From Pseudomonadota bacterium (GTDB lineage: Bacteria; Pseudomonadota; Alphaproteobacteria; Micavibrionales; CSBR16-224), in assembly GCA_013285465.1 (NCBI GenBank), contig CP053449.1:1239540-1303539 (forward strand): a stretch of 64,000 nt of DNA. The letters run 5' to 3'. Under the pieces are notes generated by a model. The model did not search any database, was not told the DNA's origin, and was given only the letters and a program-made list of their open reading frames with translations. Every line of letters starts with the position of its first letter. Within the stretch, counting starts at the first letter, position 1. A program made the position numbers and the translations under genes. Of this stretch, positions 52,906-61,876 are shown in pieces.

Positions 52906-55674
52906 GTGGCTGGCAAAGACGAGAATAAGAAAAAACCGAAGGATGCCGAAAAAAAGCATGCCGCCAAAGCTTTTGGGGAATCCCATACGCCTCATGACGA
53001 GACTTTGGAAGAACAGGCTGCAAAAACCGGCAGCGCCGTCAGCCTTGAACAGTTTAAAAAACGCGCCCGCGACGAGAAAATCCGTCAGGATCACTTTGAA
53101 AACCTGTCCGCCTTTATCCAAAACAAGGCGGCACAGATTTCCGCGCATTTTCTGCTGCCCGCCGGATCAAAAGTTGCTGATATGGGCTGCGGTACGGGAG
53201 AGATCACCTATGCGCTGGCGCTGCTGAATCCGCGTGTGGAGTTTCTGGGGATTGACCGCGACCCGAAATCCATCGAAACCGCAAAAAAGAATTATGATCT
53301 GTCCAATCTGGCCTTCCGCTGCGAAGCCATTGATGTCTCCAGCTTCCGTGACGAAGGGCTGGATGGCATCATCAATTCCAATATTCTGCATCAGGTCTAT
53401 TCCGAACACGGCTACAGCATGCAATCGGTGACCCAAACGCTGGAAGCGCAGATTAAAAAGCTGAAACCGGGCGGTACGATGCTGATCCGTGATTACATGA
53501 TGCCGCCGGCAAACGAATTTGCATTGCTGGAATTCCCGTTATCACATAAAAACGGCAAAAACGCCGTCGACATGTCCGATGCGGATTTGCTGATCCGCTT
53601 TGCGCAAACGGCACGCCCCTTCGATTCCGCCGGCTGCGAAGGCTTCTTTCTGGAAGAGCTGCATGAATTGCTGCGTGAAGATACGCGTTTGTTCCGTCTG
53701 CCGCGCAAATGGGCAATGGAATTCCTGTACCGTAAGGATGAGCGCGTACGCTGGGAAAAAGAGCTGGGACAGGAATATACTTTTTTCACCTATCAGGATT
53801 ACCGCCGCGAATTTGCCCGCCTTGGCATGCGCATGGTCTATTCCGCGCCTTACTGGAACCCCTGGGTAATGGAGAACCGTTATAACGGTAAATTCCAGCT
53901 TTATACCGAAGACGGTAACCCGCTGCCGCCGCCCGCCACCAATTATTTTATTATCGCGCAAAAAGCGGGCGAAAAAGGCAGTCTGCTGTTGGAAGAACGC
54001 CGCCCGCTACAGGACAAGCCGTCCCATCTGGATATTGTCACCGTGCGCGATACGCGTAGCGGTGAATTGCATGAAATGGTGCGTGAGCCCGACGCCTATG
54101 CCGATATTATTCCCTACCGCCTTACCGAGGACGGGCGGTTGTTGATTTACGTTATCAATGGCGCGCCACGGCCTGTCGTGAATGCCGTGACCCGCGGCAA
54201 TACCAATCTGGATGGCAAAACATGGTCCGGACATTTAATCGAGCCCATCACCATGTCCGTTGACGAGTTCGGCAGCAATGCCGCCGCTAATAAGCTTGCC
54301 ATTCTGAAATTTGTGGAAAAACAGATTAACCTGAATCCCCGACCGCATGGCGAGGTCGAAGTCGGCCTGCCGTATTTCCCGTCACCCGACCGCATTGATG
54401 AGGCCATTGAGCCCGTCTATGTCGAAGTGCGCGCACCGAAAAAGTCGAGCTGGCGTTATCTGCCGCCGCTACAGGAAGGGGACCCTTCCTATAGCGCCTG
54501 GGGAAGGATTTGCGAACTTGAGGCAACGGATATTCTGCATGCCGCACAGGTCGGCGTGCTACCTGATCCGCGGCTTGAAATCCGTGTTTTTGAACTTATG
54601 ATGCGCCTTGGCCTGCCATTCCCGAAATGGGTCGGCGAGCAAATGCCGACCAGGGGGAAAAAGCGCAGCACAATCATCGCAGAAGACGGCGTCGCAATTC
54701 TGGACGCCATCGACAAAAAAACATTCGTGGAAAGCGATGCCGCCGCCGAACATTTGCGGGCGATCCGCTCCGTATTTGTGGAGGAGGGACATACGCAGGG
54801 CACAACACGCGGACTGACCTCGCAAAATGTCGAATTCATCGTGACCGATGACGGTATTGAAAATATCGCCATCGTCCTGCCCTTGACTCATAACTGGGAT
54901 GACGGCTTGCTGGTGGCGCTGGACCCGCAAATGCTGCCCGCACCGCAGCGGATGGGAGCCTCCGGCGCGATGCTGACCGCCCCGAGCTTTGTCCTGCCGA
55001 AAGATGTGCGCAATGTGCAGGAAGCCAAAGCCTTTATTGCCAAGAAATTCAATCTGGAACCTGCAGATGTCAAACAACTGGGACAAAGTTACTTCACCCA
55101 TACCGGTGTAACACCGCAAAGAGTTTACCCTTTTGCCATCATGGCGGATGCCCAAGCCAGCTTACCGCCCCGCTGGAAATATTGCGCCGCAAAACGGGTG
55201 TGGATTTTGATGTATTGCTTCGGTTGTTTCAGCGGTGATTTGCTCAAAGGGCTTGCCCGCACACATATGCTGCTGGATCAAGGGCATGGTCTTGCGCCCA
55301 CCCGCCGTGCGGAACTTGGAAAAACCCGTGATTTCCGTCTGTCGCTGGAAAAAGAAGAGCTCTATCAGGCCGGCATTAACAGCCCGCACCGTATTCCCTC
55401 GCGCATTTTGGGTGAAAAAAGCTATCAAGGACATATTCATCTGGATAAAACCAAAACCGTCAATTTGTCGCAGGAGCTGATCAATGCCAGTATTCGCGTT
55501 GATGTCGGCGAAAGCCTGACGGCAATTCGCGATGCTTTTGTCTCGCTGACGGAAACAAAAGATGTTCGTGCGCTGGATAAAGATATTCACGGCGTGAAAG
55601 AACAGCTGCTGAAAAACAAACCGCTGGCTGCCCCGAAACGCAACGAGCCCGGCAGCGGGCCAAGCGGCGGGTAA
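52906..55674 (+). CDS. Large methyltransferase fusion protein with a NUDIX-like section
   Basis: The 922-residue protein has a Lys-rich start, then a class I methyltransferase domain (about 50-350). That domain contains motif I VADMGCGTGEITYALAL (90-106), GIDRDPKSIETAKKNY and LKPGGTMLIRDYMMP. A second section (about 365-520) looks NUDIX-like: HLDIVTVRDTRSGELHEMV, YADIIPYRLTEDGRLLIYV, GKTWSGHLIEPITMS. The remaining 400 residues are unassigned; they include an Ala/Cys-rich stretch near 770-790. The start is GTG 52906 behind GGAAAG. It precedes the NDUFAF5-like gene. The substrate is unknown, and NUDIX is an inference from pattern. Confidence 0.75.
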   Translation: MAGKDENKKKPKDAEKKHAAKAFGESHTPHDETLEEQAAKTGSAVSLEQFKKRARDEKIRQDHFENLSAFIQNKAAQISAHFLLPAGSKVADMGCGTGEITYALALLNPRVEFLGIDRDPKSIETAKKNYDLSNLAFRCEAIDVSSFRDEGLDGIINSNILHQVYSEHGYSMQSVTQTLEAQIKKLKPGGTMLIRDYMMPPANEFALLEFPLSHKNGKNAVDMSDADLLIRFAQTARPFDSAGCEGFFLEELHELLREDTRLFRLPRKWAMEFLYRKDERVRWEKELGQEYTFFTYQDYRREFARLGMRMVYSAPYWNPWVMENRYNGKFQLYTEDGNPLPPPATNYFIIAQKAGEKGSLLLEERRPLQDKPSHLDIVTVRDTRSGELHEMVREPDAYADIIPYRLTEDGRLLIYVINGAPRPVVNAVTRGNTNLDGKTWSGHLIEPITMSVDEFGSNAAANKLAILKFVEKQINLNPRPHGEVEVGLPYFPSPDRIDEAIEPVYVEVRAPKKSSWRYLPPLQEGDPSYSAWGRICELEATDILHAAQVGVLPDPRLEIRVFELMMRLGLPFPKWVGEQMPTRGKKRSTIIAEDGVAILDAIDKKTFVESDAAAEHLRAIRSVFVEEGHTQGTTRGLTSQNVEFIVTDDGIENIAIVLPLTHNWDDGLLVALDPQMLPAPQRMGASGAMLTAPSFVLPKDVRNVQEAKAFIAKKFNLEPADVKQLGQSYFTHTGVTPQRVYPFAIMADAQASLPPRWKYCAAKRVWILMYCFGCFSGDLLKGLARTHMLLDQGHGLAPTRRAELGKTRDFRLSLEKEELYQAGINSPHRIPSRILGEKSYQGHIHLDKTKTVNLSQELINASIRVDVGESLTAIRDAFVSLTETKDVRALDKDIHGVKEQLLKNKPLAAPKRNEPGSGPSGG

Positions 55675-55685
55675 GGAGCTGATTG

Positions 55686-56519
55686 ATGACGGCGCAGGGT
55701 GTTCCGCAAATTTTTGACCGCAAAACATTGCGCACAAAACGTGACCGTGCTGCGGCACAAGCCGGCGCGCACGACTTCCTGCACCGGCAGACCGCCGAAG
55801 CACTTTATGAAAGACTGCTGCCTGTCAAAACGCCGCTGGCCGATCTGTTGGTATGGGGCGGTCATTCCGGCAGGCTGTGCCGGATGCTGGCGGAGAAAGC
55901 TGATACCAAAAATATCATCTGGGCCGATTTATCACGAAAATTGCTGCAAAGCCATAATCCGGAAAATTTGCCGCAAAACTGCCGGATTGTTGCGGCGGAT
56001 GAGGAGTGCGTTCCTTTTCCGCAGCATTGTTTTGATGCCGTTCTCAGCAATCTGACCCTGCACAGCGTCAATGATCTGAAAGGCGCGCTTATTCAAGCGC
56101 AGCGTATTTTAAAACCTTCCCGTCCGTTTATGGCGGCGGTTTTCGGCGGCGTAACGCTGGCTGCCTTGCGTCAGGATCTGTTACGTGTTGAAACGGAGCA
56201 TAACGGCGGTGCCGCACCGCGCATCTTCCCCTTTGCCGATATCCGTGCGATGGGCAATATGATCAAGGCGCTCGGCTTTGCCGAACCTGTGATGGATAGC
56301 GAGCGTTTTGACATCAGTTACAGCAGTCTGGAAGATGCTTTGGCCGATCTGCGCGGCATGGGTGAGGGCAATATCCTGACAAACCGCCTGAAAAAGCCGC
56401 TGACGCGCAATATGCGCGATATTCTGGCGCAGGATCTGCTGCGCCAAGGCTCTCTCACCGTCGAAGTCGAGATTGTCTATATGATCGGCTGGTCGCCGAG
56501 CAGGAAAGGCACTGCCTGA
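55686..56519 (+). CDS. SAM-dependent methyltransferase-like protein (NDUFAF5/BioC type)
   Basis: The 277-residue protein opens with IFDRKTLRTKRDRAAAQAGA and FLHRQTAEALYERL, typical of NDUFAF5-type proteins that help assemble complex I. Motif I, normally D-L-G-C-G-x-G, reads LLVWGGHSGRLCRM, so cofactor binding may be altered. A post-I acidic residue (IWADLSRKLLQ) and SNLTLHSVNDLKGAL, QRILKPSRPFMAAVFG follow. ATG 55686 is preceded by AAGGAG at seven bases; a TTG one codon earlier is less likely. It follows the 922-residue gene by 11 bp. Confidence 0.75.
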   Translation: MTAQGVPQIFDRKTLRTKRDRAAAQAGAHDFLHRQTAEALYERLLPVKTPLADLLVWGGHSGRLCRMLAEKADTKNIIWADLSRKLLQSHNPENLPQNCRIVAADEECVPFPQHCFDAVLSNLTLHSVNDLKGALIQAQRILKPSRPFMAAVFGGVTLAALRQDLLRVETEHNGGAAPRIFPFADIRAMGNMIKALGFAEPVMDSERFDISYSSLEDALADLRGMGEGNILTNRLKKPLTRNMRDILAQDLLRQGSLTVEVEIVYMIGWSPSRKGTA

Positions 56520-56527
56520 AAGAAGGA

Positions 56528-56791
56528 CTAGTGCAGTCTGAATTCAGCATCGGAGAAAGCAAATTCCTCCGGCTTGATCAGCTCTTTATGTGCCACCACG
56601 ACAGAATGCAGTTTTCCCTCAATTTCACGCGCCCAGAAATCCAAAAAACGCTTTAATTCGGGAAAACGGGGCGCCAGATCATATTCCTGCCAGATATAAC
56701 TTTGCAGCAGCATCGGATGATCAGGCAGGTGATACAGAATTTCTGCCGTTGTCAGGCGGTAATCTTGCAATTGGAGCTCAAGGCTTGTCAT
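56528..56791 (-). CDS. Usg family protein
   Basis: This 87-residue protein matches the alphaproteobacterial Usg family: LQLQDYRLTTAEILYHLPDH, PMLLQSYIWQEYDLAPRFPE, LKRFLDFWAREIEGKLHSV. The name comes from its position next to trpF in other genomes; its function is not established. The start is ATG 56791 (MTSLELQL) with AGGGAG about ten bases upstream; the upstream open frame to 56875 is noise. It converges with the methyltransferase gene, 8 bp between stops. Confidence 0.88.
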   Translation of the reverse strand: MTSLELQLQDYRLTTAEILYHLPDHPMLLQSYIWQEYDLAPRFPELKRFLDFWAREIEGKLHSVVVAHKELIKPEEFAFSDAEFRLH

Positions 56792-56960
56792 ATTCTTATA
56801 ACTCCCTATATATTTATCCGTAATTCTTATTATATTCGATTGCTTTTCTATCAATCCTACTAACAATATTACCAAAAAAAACTTTAGAAATCATCTATTT
56901 TATGCAGGGAAGGGAGGCAAGAGACTGTTTTTGCAAGAAACTTTTTTAAGGCCAAATATA

Positions 56961-56988
56961 AAAAAACAGGGCATAAAGCCCTGTTTTT
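56961..56988 (-). terminator. Rho-independent terminator of the 57018-57335 gene
   Basis: On the minus strand AAAACAGGGC-TTTAT-GCCCTGTTTTTTT follows the stop by about 30 bp. Confidence 0.9.
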
Positions 56989-57017
56989 CCTGTACTGTGC
57001 CTATATTTTTGTGGGTC

Positions 57018-57335
57018 TTACTGGCCACGCATTTTGCGTTGAACTTTCATCATCAGACCCGGCATTTTCTTGGCCATGGTCATTTTTCCTTTGATGCCGC
57101 CGTCATTGGCTGCGGCTTGAAGCTCTTTCATATCCGCACGGATTTCCTCATCACTGCAAATAGCAACGAAAGCTTTCTTCTGGCCTTCCGGCAGTTTTTC
57201 ATTCGCCTGTACGATTGCGGCAAAACCATCCATCTGCTCATCAAATGATTTGTCCTGCAATGCGGCAATCTGTGCCTGCTCTTCTTTGCTGAACAGGTTA
57301 TTTACCATCTCGGACAGTTGTTTCGGATCAAACAT
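57018..57335 (-). CDS. Uncharacterised small protein, paralogue A
   Basis: The 105-residue soluble protein starts at ATG 57335 (MFDPKQLSEMVNNLFSKEEQ) with GAGGGAA upstream. It shares the pattern LFSKEEQxxxxxLxxKxFxE followed by xMDG with the gene at 57523, so the two are paralogues. The middle is acidic and the C-terminus basic with Met-rich repeats (MTMAKKMPGLMMKVQRKMRG). No family is recognised. A TTAA-N7-TTAA box lies about 75 bp upstream. It has its own terminator. Confidence 0.8.
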   Translation of the reverse strand: MFDPKQLSEMVNNLFSKEEQAQIAALQDKSFDEQMDGFAAIVQANEKLPEGQKKAFVAICSDEEIRADMKELQAAANDGGIKGKMTMAKKMPGLMMKVQRKMRGQ

Positions 57336-57405
57336 GTTTTTATTCCCTCTCATCGTAAAATATTTATGCGAGCCTTTAATCTGTAGCTCCTCTAAAAACC
57401 TGAAG

Positions 57406-57420
57406 TTAACATATCATTAA
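57406..57420. promoter_or_regulatory. CtrA-like box upstream of paralogue A
   Basis: TTAACATATCATTAA is TTAA, seven bases, TTAA. It lies about 75 bp upstream of the minus-strand start at 57335. This is the third canonical-spacing box in the window. Confidence 0.5.
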
Positions 57421-57468
57421 TATTTTACTATGTCAAATAAAAAGCACGGAAAGTCCGGGCAAGAAAAA

Positions 57469-57494
57469 GCGGGATGCCCGAAAGCATCCCGCTT
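57469..57494 (-). terminator. Rho-independent terminator of the 57523-57825 gene
   Basis: On the minus strand AGCGGGATGC-TTTCGG-GCATCCCGCTTTTTC lies about 30 bp after the stop. Confidence 0.92.
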
Positions 57495-57522
57495 AATCTG
57501 TTCAATCCTTAGATATTAAGGA

Positions 57523-57825
57523 TTAAAGGCCGAATTTCTGACGCATTTTCATGGCCAGCTGCATGCCTTTTTGCATCAGCTGCGGCTGCGACAGTTTGCC
57601 TTCTTGTGCAGCTTCTTCGATGTCCTTCATATCCTGACGGATTTCGGGGTCGCGAATAGCTTGCGCCATAACTTTACCTTGCGGGATTTTCGCGTTGTTT
57701 TCGAAAATCTCAGCCAGACCGTCCATTTTTTCTTCAAACGGTTTGCTTTCCAGTTCGACGAGTTTTTGTTGCTCTTCTTTGCTGAAAAGCTGGTTAAACA
57801 GTTTTCTCATATCTCCGGGATTCAT
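57523..57825 (-). CDS. Uncharacterised small protein, paralogue B
   Basis: The 100-residue protein (MNPGDMRKLFNQLFSKEEQQ) is a paralogue of the gene at 57018, sharing LFSKEEQ, KPFEEKMDGLAEI and a basic Met/Lys C-terminus (GMQLAMKMRQKFGL). No export signal is seen. AAGGAGGAG precedes ATG 57825. Each copy has its own terminator, so they are separate units despite being neighbours. No family is recognised. Confidence 0.8.
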   Translation of the reverse strand: MNPGDMRKLFNQLFSKEEQQKLVELESKPFEEKMDGLAEIFENNAKIPQGKVMAQAIRDPEIRQDMKDIEEAAQEGKLSQPQLMQKGMQLAMKMRQKFGL

Positions 57826-57955
57826 AGCGGCTCCTCCTTAAAAATGGGCTGTGGTTTCGTTTTATTTTCCTTATTTTGGAGGGCAGATTAGCATATGGCA
57901 TAATCACCCGCAAGGATAAAACATAAAATAATTTGATAAGGAGGGCACAGGAATT

Positions 57956-59047
57956 CTAAGACGCGTTGCTGGCAGCATCGGGAAGGGCGTGAGCGGAAAC
58001 GGTTTCCGCCTCCAGATGGCGGTTTTGCGCCGCGGTTACAAAAAGCTGTGCCGCGCCACTATAGGCCGCATCCGGTGCAAGCGTTTCGGCAACCAGTTTC
58101 TGCACATTGTCACTGTTTTCACCCGCGGCATTATGCGCGATGGCTTTTTTGATATGCACGGTATGTGCAATCAGTTCCGCGCCGCCCATCTCAAGACATT
58201 TTGCCGCATAGACCTGCTTGATCGTCTCTTGTTCGACAATGAAGAAAATATCGTATTTCAGGGCAGGGGGCATATGTTTGGTCAAAGACAGCAAAACATC
58301 CACATCGGCGCAGCGCAGATACTGGGCGCGGTCAGCCTGCAGCCAAGCCTGTAAATACGCACCGGCAGAAGACAGATCCCGGCTTTCCGCCTGCTGCTTG
58401 CCCGAGGCCACGTAATCATCCAGAAAACGGCCGCCGTCAATCACCATCCGGTGTGCGTCCTCCAGCAGTTTATCAAAACGGATATAATTCACGCCGCGGA
58501 AACGGTAGCCGTCGAACTCTTTATAAAAAGGACCACGGTCAAGCGCGATAATATTTCCGAATTGATAACGCGCGGTCTGTTCCGATGTCTTCAGCGCTGC
58601 GCAAAAACGGATATATACACCGGCAATATCTTCCGCAGACAGGTGCTCCAGCATCGGATGTGCCAGTTCTCCCACATCACTTCCCGCACCGTCCATTGCA
58701 GGCTGGGGCAGACCGATTCCCTTAAAGCCTTCCTGAAGCGCCGCAGCAAGCGCTGTATCATCATCCTCCGCCGCCAATAATGCCTTGTCCAGCAGCAACT
58801 CCAGTGACAGGCGGTACATTTGTGTCGCCGTCAAAAAATGCGCCAGCCGTGCCTGTGCCGTTTCACCGGCACCGATATCCCAGATATTGAAATATTTATC
58901 GGAGACCAATATGTCCGCAGCAGAGCCGATAGTGCTCTGAATATTCTGCGCATCCGCATGGACGGGGATGGGCATTGTCAAAGGAGTGCGGTCATGCCGT
59001 CTGCCGCTGCCCTCCAAAAATTCACCAAGTGTAAAATAATAAGACAT
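57956..59047 (-). CDS. Uncharacterised soluble protein divergent from cckA
   Basis: I do not recognise this 363-residue protein. It lacks a signal peptide or membrane span. Features are MSYYFTLGEFLEGSGRRHDR, a helical centre with HPMLEHLSAEDIAGVYIRFC, and FYKEFDGYRFRGVNYIRFDK. The C-terminal half is Ala-rich and helical. The N-terminus faces cckA with 135 bp between the starts, so the two genes may share control. Its stop is 130 bp from paralogue B. Confidence 0.7.
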   Translation of the reverse strand: MSYYFTLGEFLEGSGRRHDRTPLTMPIPVHADAQNIQSTIGSAADILVSDKYFNIWDIGAGETAQARLAHFLTATQMYRLSLELLLDKALLAAEDDDTALAAALQEGFKGIGLPQPAMDGAGSDVGELAHPMLEHLSAEDIAGVYIRFCAALKTSEQTARYQFGNIIALDRGPFYKEFDGYRFRGVNYIRFDKLLEDAHRMVIDGGRFLDDYVASGKQQAESRDLSSAGAYLQAWLQADRAQYLRCADVDVLLSLTKHMPPALKYDIFFIVEQETIKQVYAAKCLEMGGAELIAHTVHIKKAIAHNAAGENSDNVQKLVAETLAPDAAYSGAAQLFVTAAQNRHLEAETVSAHALPDAASNAS

Positions 59048-59182
59048 GTGCTTCTTAAATCTTTTGTTTTGTGGTTTCTTTATCTCCGCACGCCGGTCCT
59101 CATAATATGCTAGGCGAAAGCCTTACGATATTGTACCCTTGAAAATAGAAGAATATCAAACAGAACATCAGTTTTCTAGAAT

Positions 59183-61702
59183 ATGAGCGGTTCCGGCTTT
59201 TTCATCGATAAAACACTGACGGCGGAGACAACAAGCAAATTCTCCACGCGTTCCCGTTTTCTTATTGTTGCGGCAATCAGCATCCTCTATGGCGTGATTG
59301 CTCTTGCGATTGCCGCATTTTTTCTGAATATGAGCAGCCACTCCCTGATGGGGGTGACCGCTGTCTATATTTATGGAATTCTCGGCGGGTTGGCGATTTT
59401 GATGCTGAAACGCATTTTTGCCCGCGCCGAACAAAACCGCCAGATTCTGTTCGATGTTCTTGATCGTAGCCCGGATGCCCAGGCGATCACGGATCGTGAC
59501 GGCAATATTCTTTACGCCAACCAGACATGGAAAAATCTGTACGGGGAAAAAGACGTTCTGGCTTATCAGGATGTTGCGGATATTTTCTTTCGTCCTCACA
59601 AGCTGCGTCAAACCCTGCAGGCCTATTTCACCAAACATGACGGCACACCGCCCGCGCAACAGGATTTTTCCTTTGTCGGGCGTGCAACGGATAATACCCG
59701 CTGGCTGAAGGTGATTGTTCACCCGATTACGGACTGGCCCGATCATAACCAGTGGTTTGTGCATGACGTCACCCATGAATATCAGGAACAGCAGGTTTCC
59801 GAAGAACAGTATCAGGAAATGAAAAGCCTGTTCTCCCATCTGCCTGCGGGGCTGTGCATTACGAATGAAGATGGAATTATTATTCAAATAAACAATAAGT
59901 TAAATGATTTTCTTAATGTTATAGACAAAAAAGTAAAGTTCCATGATCTCTTTGTCACGCCGCCCGAGGATAAAAGCGCACCATATTCTTTGTTTAAAGA
60001 CGGCCGCAAAATCCAGTCCGGCCATTACAAGATAAAATCCGACAGCGGCGCGGAAAAACATGTCTTTTTGCTGCATTGCATTGTGCCGCAGAAAAACGGC
60101 GCCATACGCGGTTATACCGTCTTTTACGACCCGGCAGAGCAGACGGTCGCGCGGAAGCAGGGAAATGCCGAAAAACTGGCCGAGGATATCGGGGGCTATT
60201 TTCAGGAACTGTTTACAGCGGCACCTCTGGGGATGTGTACGGTTACCGCCGATCTGGAAATCACGCATTGCAACAGCGCCTTTACGCATCTGTCCGGGCG
60301 TGAGAACTGTCTGAACATGGCGCTGTCCTCCTTTGTGGTCAAAGATCAGCAGAGCCTGCTGCAGCAATGGATTGGACAGATTGCCGAAACGGACGGACGG
60401 GAGAATGCGCACGCCCTTGAAATCGGCTTTTTGCAGGAGAAGGGGCAATTGCCTGTCTGTGTTTATGCGCATAAAATCACGGAAAACGAGCTGGCGCTCT
60501 GTTTTGTCGATTTGACGCAACAGAAAAATCTGGAGCAGCAATTCAGCCAATCGCAAAAGATGCAGGCTGTCGGCCAGCTTGCCGGCGGTATTGCACATGA
60601 CTTCAACAATCTTTTGACAGCGATGATCGGTTTCTGTGATCTGCTGCTGCTGCGCCATAAACCGGGTGATCCGTCCTTTGCCGATATTATGCAGATCAAA
60701 CAGAATGCCAATCGCGCCTCCAATCTTGTCCGGCAATTGCTGGCGTTTTCGCGCCAGCAGACCCTGCAGCCGAAAGTGCTGGATTTGACGGATGTGCTCA
60801 GCGATTTGTCGCATCTGTTGCAGCGTCTGATCGGTGCCACAATCCAGATGAATATTAAACACGGCCAGAACCTTTGGTCGGTGAAATGTGATGAAGGGCA
60901 GCTGGAGCAGGTCTTGATCAATCTGGCTGTTAATGCGCGCGATGCCATGTCCGGCGGCGGTACGCTGGACATTATCACGGAAAACTACAGCAATGGCAAA
61001 ATGGAAAGCCTGGGCGAGGATGAATTCCTGCCGGTCGGGGACTGGGTGCTGATCAAAGTCCGCGACACCGGTACCGGTATACCGCCTGATGTTATGCGCC
61101 GGATTTTCGAGCCGTTTTTCTCGACCAAGGAAATCGGTTCCGGAACGGGACTGGGACTATCAACGGTTCACGGAATTGTACACCAGACCGGCGGTTACTT
61201 GAGCGTCGACAGCGTTGTCAATGAAGGCACGACCTTCACGATTTATCTGCCGCGCCACCAGATTCAGGACAAAGGCGACAGCGCCGAGAAAGCCGAAGCC
61301 GAGAAACCCGTTAAAGACGAGGCCTCTGAAGATTTGACAGGAAGTGCAGCTATCCTGCTGGTCGAAGATGAAGATGCCGTGCGGACTTTCAGCTCCCGCG
61401 CGCTCAGCAACAAAGGCTATAAAATCGTTGATGCCCCGCATGGCGAAGCCGCGCTGGAGCTGTTGGAAAATATGAAGATCGATATCGAATTGCTGGTGAC
61501 CGATGTCATTATGCCGGAAATGGACGGCCCGACACTGGCGAAACATTTGCGGCGGCTTTATCCGAAGCTGAAAATCATCTTTATGTCCGGCTATTCCGAG
61601 GACCGTTTTAAAGAGGAATTCGGCAAAAATACGCATTTCCTGCAAAAGCCGTTCACGCTGCAGCAGCTGGCGAAAAAGGTAAAAGACGTGCTGGAAGAAT
61701 AG
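59183..61702 (+). CDS. cckA: Cell-cycle hybrid histidine kinase CckA
   Basis: CckA phosphorylates CtrA and CpdR through ChpT and sets the alphaproteobacterial cell cycle. The 839-residue protein has two membrane helices (about 27-50 and 55-75). PAS-like regions follow (about 90-180, 210-320, 340-450). HisKA has His472 in QLAGGIAHDFNNLLTAMIGF; the HATPase shows NLAVNARDAMSGGG, RDTGTGIPPDV, FEPFFSTKEIGSGTGLGLST. The receiver has phosphoacceptor Asp774 (LLVTDVIMPEMDG) and Lys in FLQKPFTL. The QLAGGIAHDFNN box with the C-terminal receiver is characteristic of CckA. chpT and ctrA are not in the window. Confidence 0.92.
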   Translation: MSGSGFFIDKTLTAETTSKFSTRSRFLIVAAISILYGVIALAIAAFFLNMSSHSLMGVTAVYIYGILGGLAILMLKRIFARAEQNRQILFDVLDRSPDAQAITDRDGNILYANQTWKNLYGEKDVLAYQDVADIFFRPHKLRQTLQAYFTKHDGTPPAQQDFSFVGRATDNTRWLKVIVHPITDWPDHNQWFVHDVTHEYQEQQVSEEQYQEMKSLFSHLPAGLCITNEDGIIIQINNKLNDFLNVIDKKVKFHDLFVTPPEDKSAPYSLFKDGRKIQSGHYKIKSDSGAEKHVFLLHCIVPQKNGAIRGYTVFYDPAEQTVARKQGNAEKLAEDIGGYFQELFTAAPLGMCTVTADLEITHCNSAFTHLSGRENCLNMALSSFVVKDQQSLLQQWIGQIAETDGRENAHALEIGFLQEKGQLPVCVYAHKITENELALCFVDLTQQKNLEQQFSQSQKMQAVGQLAGGIAHDFNNLLTAMIGFCDLLLLRHKPGDPSFADIMQIKQNANRASNLVRQLLAFSRQQTLQPKVLDLTDVLSDLSHLLQRLIGATIQMNIKHGQNLWSVKCDEGQLEQVLINLAVNARDAMSGGGTLDIITENYSNGKMESLGEDEFLPVGDWVLIKVRDTGTGIPPDVMRRIFEPFFSTKEIGSGTGLGLSTVHGIVHQTGGYLSVDSVVNEGTTFTIYLPRHQIQDKGDSAEKAEAEKPVKDEASEDLTGSAAILLVEDEDAVRTFSSRALSNKGYKIVDAPHGEAALELLENMKIDIELLVTDVIMPEMDGPTLAKHLRRLYPKLKIIFMSGYSEDRFKEEFGKNTHFLQKPFTLQQLAKKVKDVLEE

Positions 61703-61728
61703 TGCGGCTGCCGCCTTAAAAAAATCCC

Positions 61729-61757
61729 TTGCATTTTTTTGGAAACAGGCGTATTTT
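61729..61757 (+). promoter_or_regulatory. Possible promoter of rimP-nusA
   Basis: TTGCAT at 61729, 17 bases and TATTTT at 61752 fit a sigma-70-type promoter. The -10 overlaps a small AGGCG/CGCCT inverted repeat, so the call is weak. Confidence 0.35.
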
Positions 61758-61820
61758 CGCCTTAAGTTTTATACGTCATGTATAAAGCCTATCTCCTGAA
61801 ATTGACTGCTGGATTTTGGA

Positions 61821-61843
61821 GGTGAGCTTCTCGAAAGCTCGCC
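61821..61843 (+). promoter_or_regulatory. Leader hairpin upstream of rimP
   Basis: GGTGAGCTT, a 5-base loop and AAGCTCGCC form nine pairs (one G-T wobble), about 33 bp before rimP. No T run follows, so it is not a terminator. It may be part of a leader that regulates rimP-nusA, but I know no exact family. Confidence 0.4.
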
Positions 61844-61876
61844 CTTCACGCTTGGCACATTCAGGATTTAAACAAT

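Noticed and set aside
59900-60862. Open frame (320 codons) on the minus strand within cckA
   Set aside because: It is opposite the CckA catalytic core and shows no family signal.
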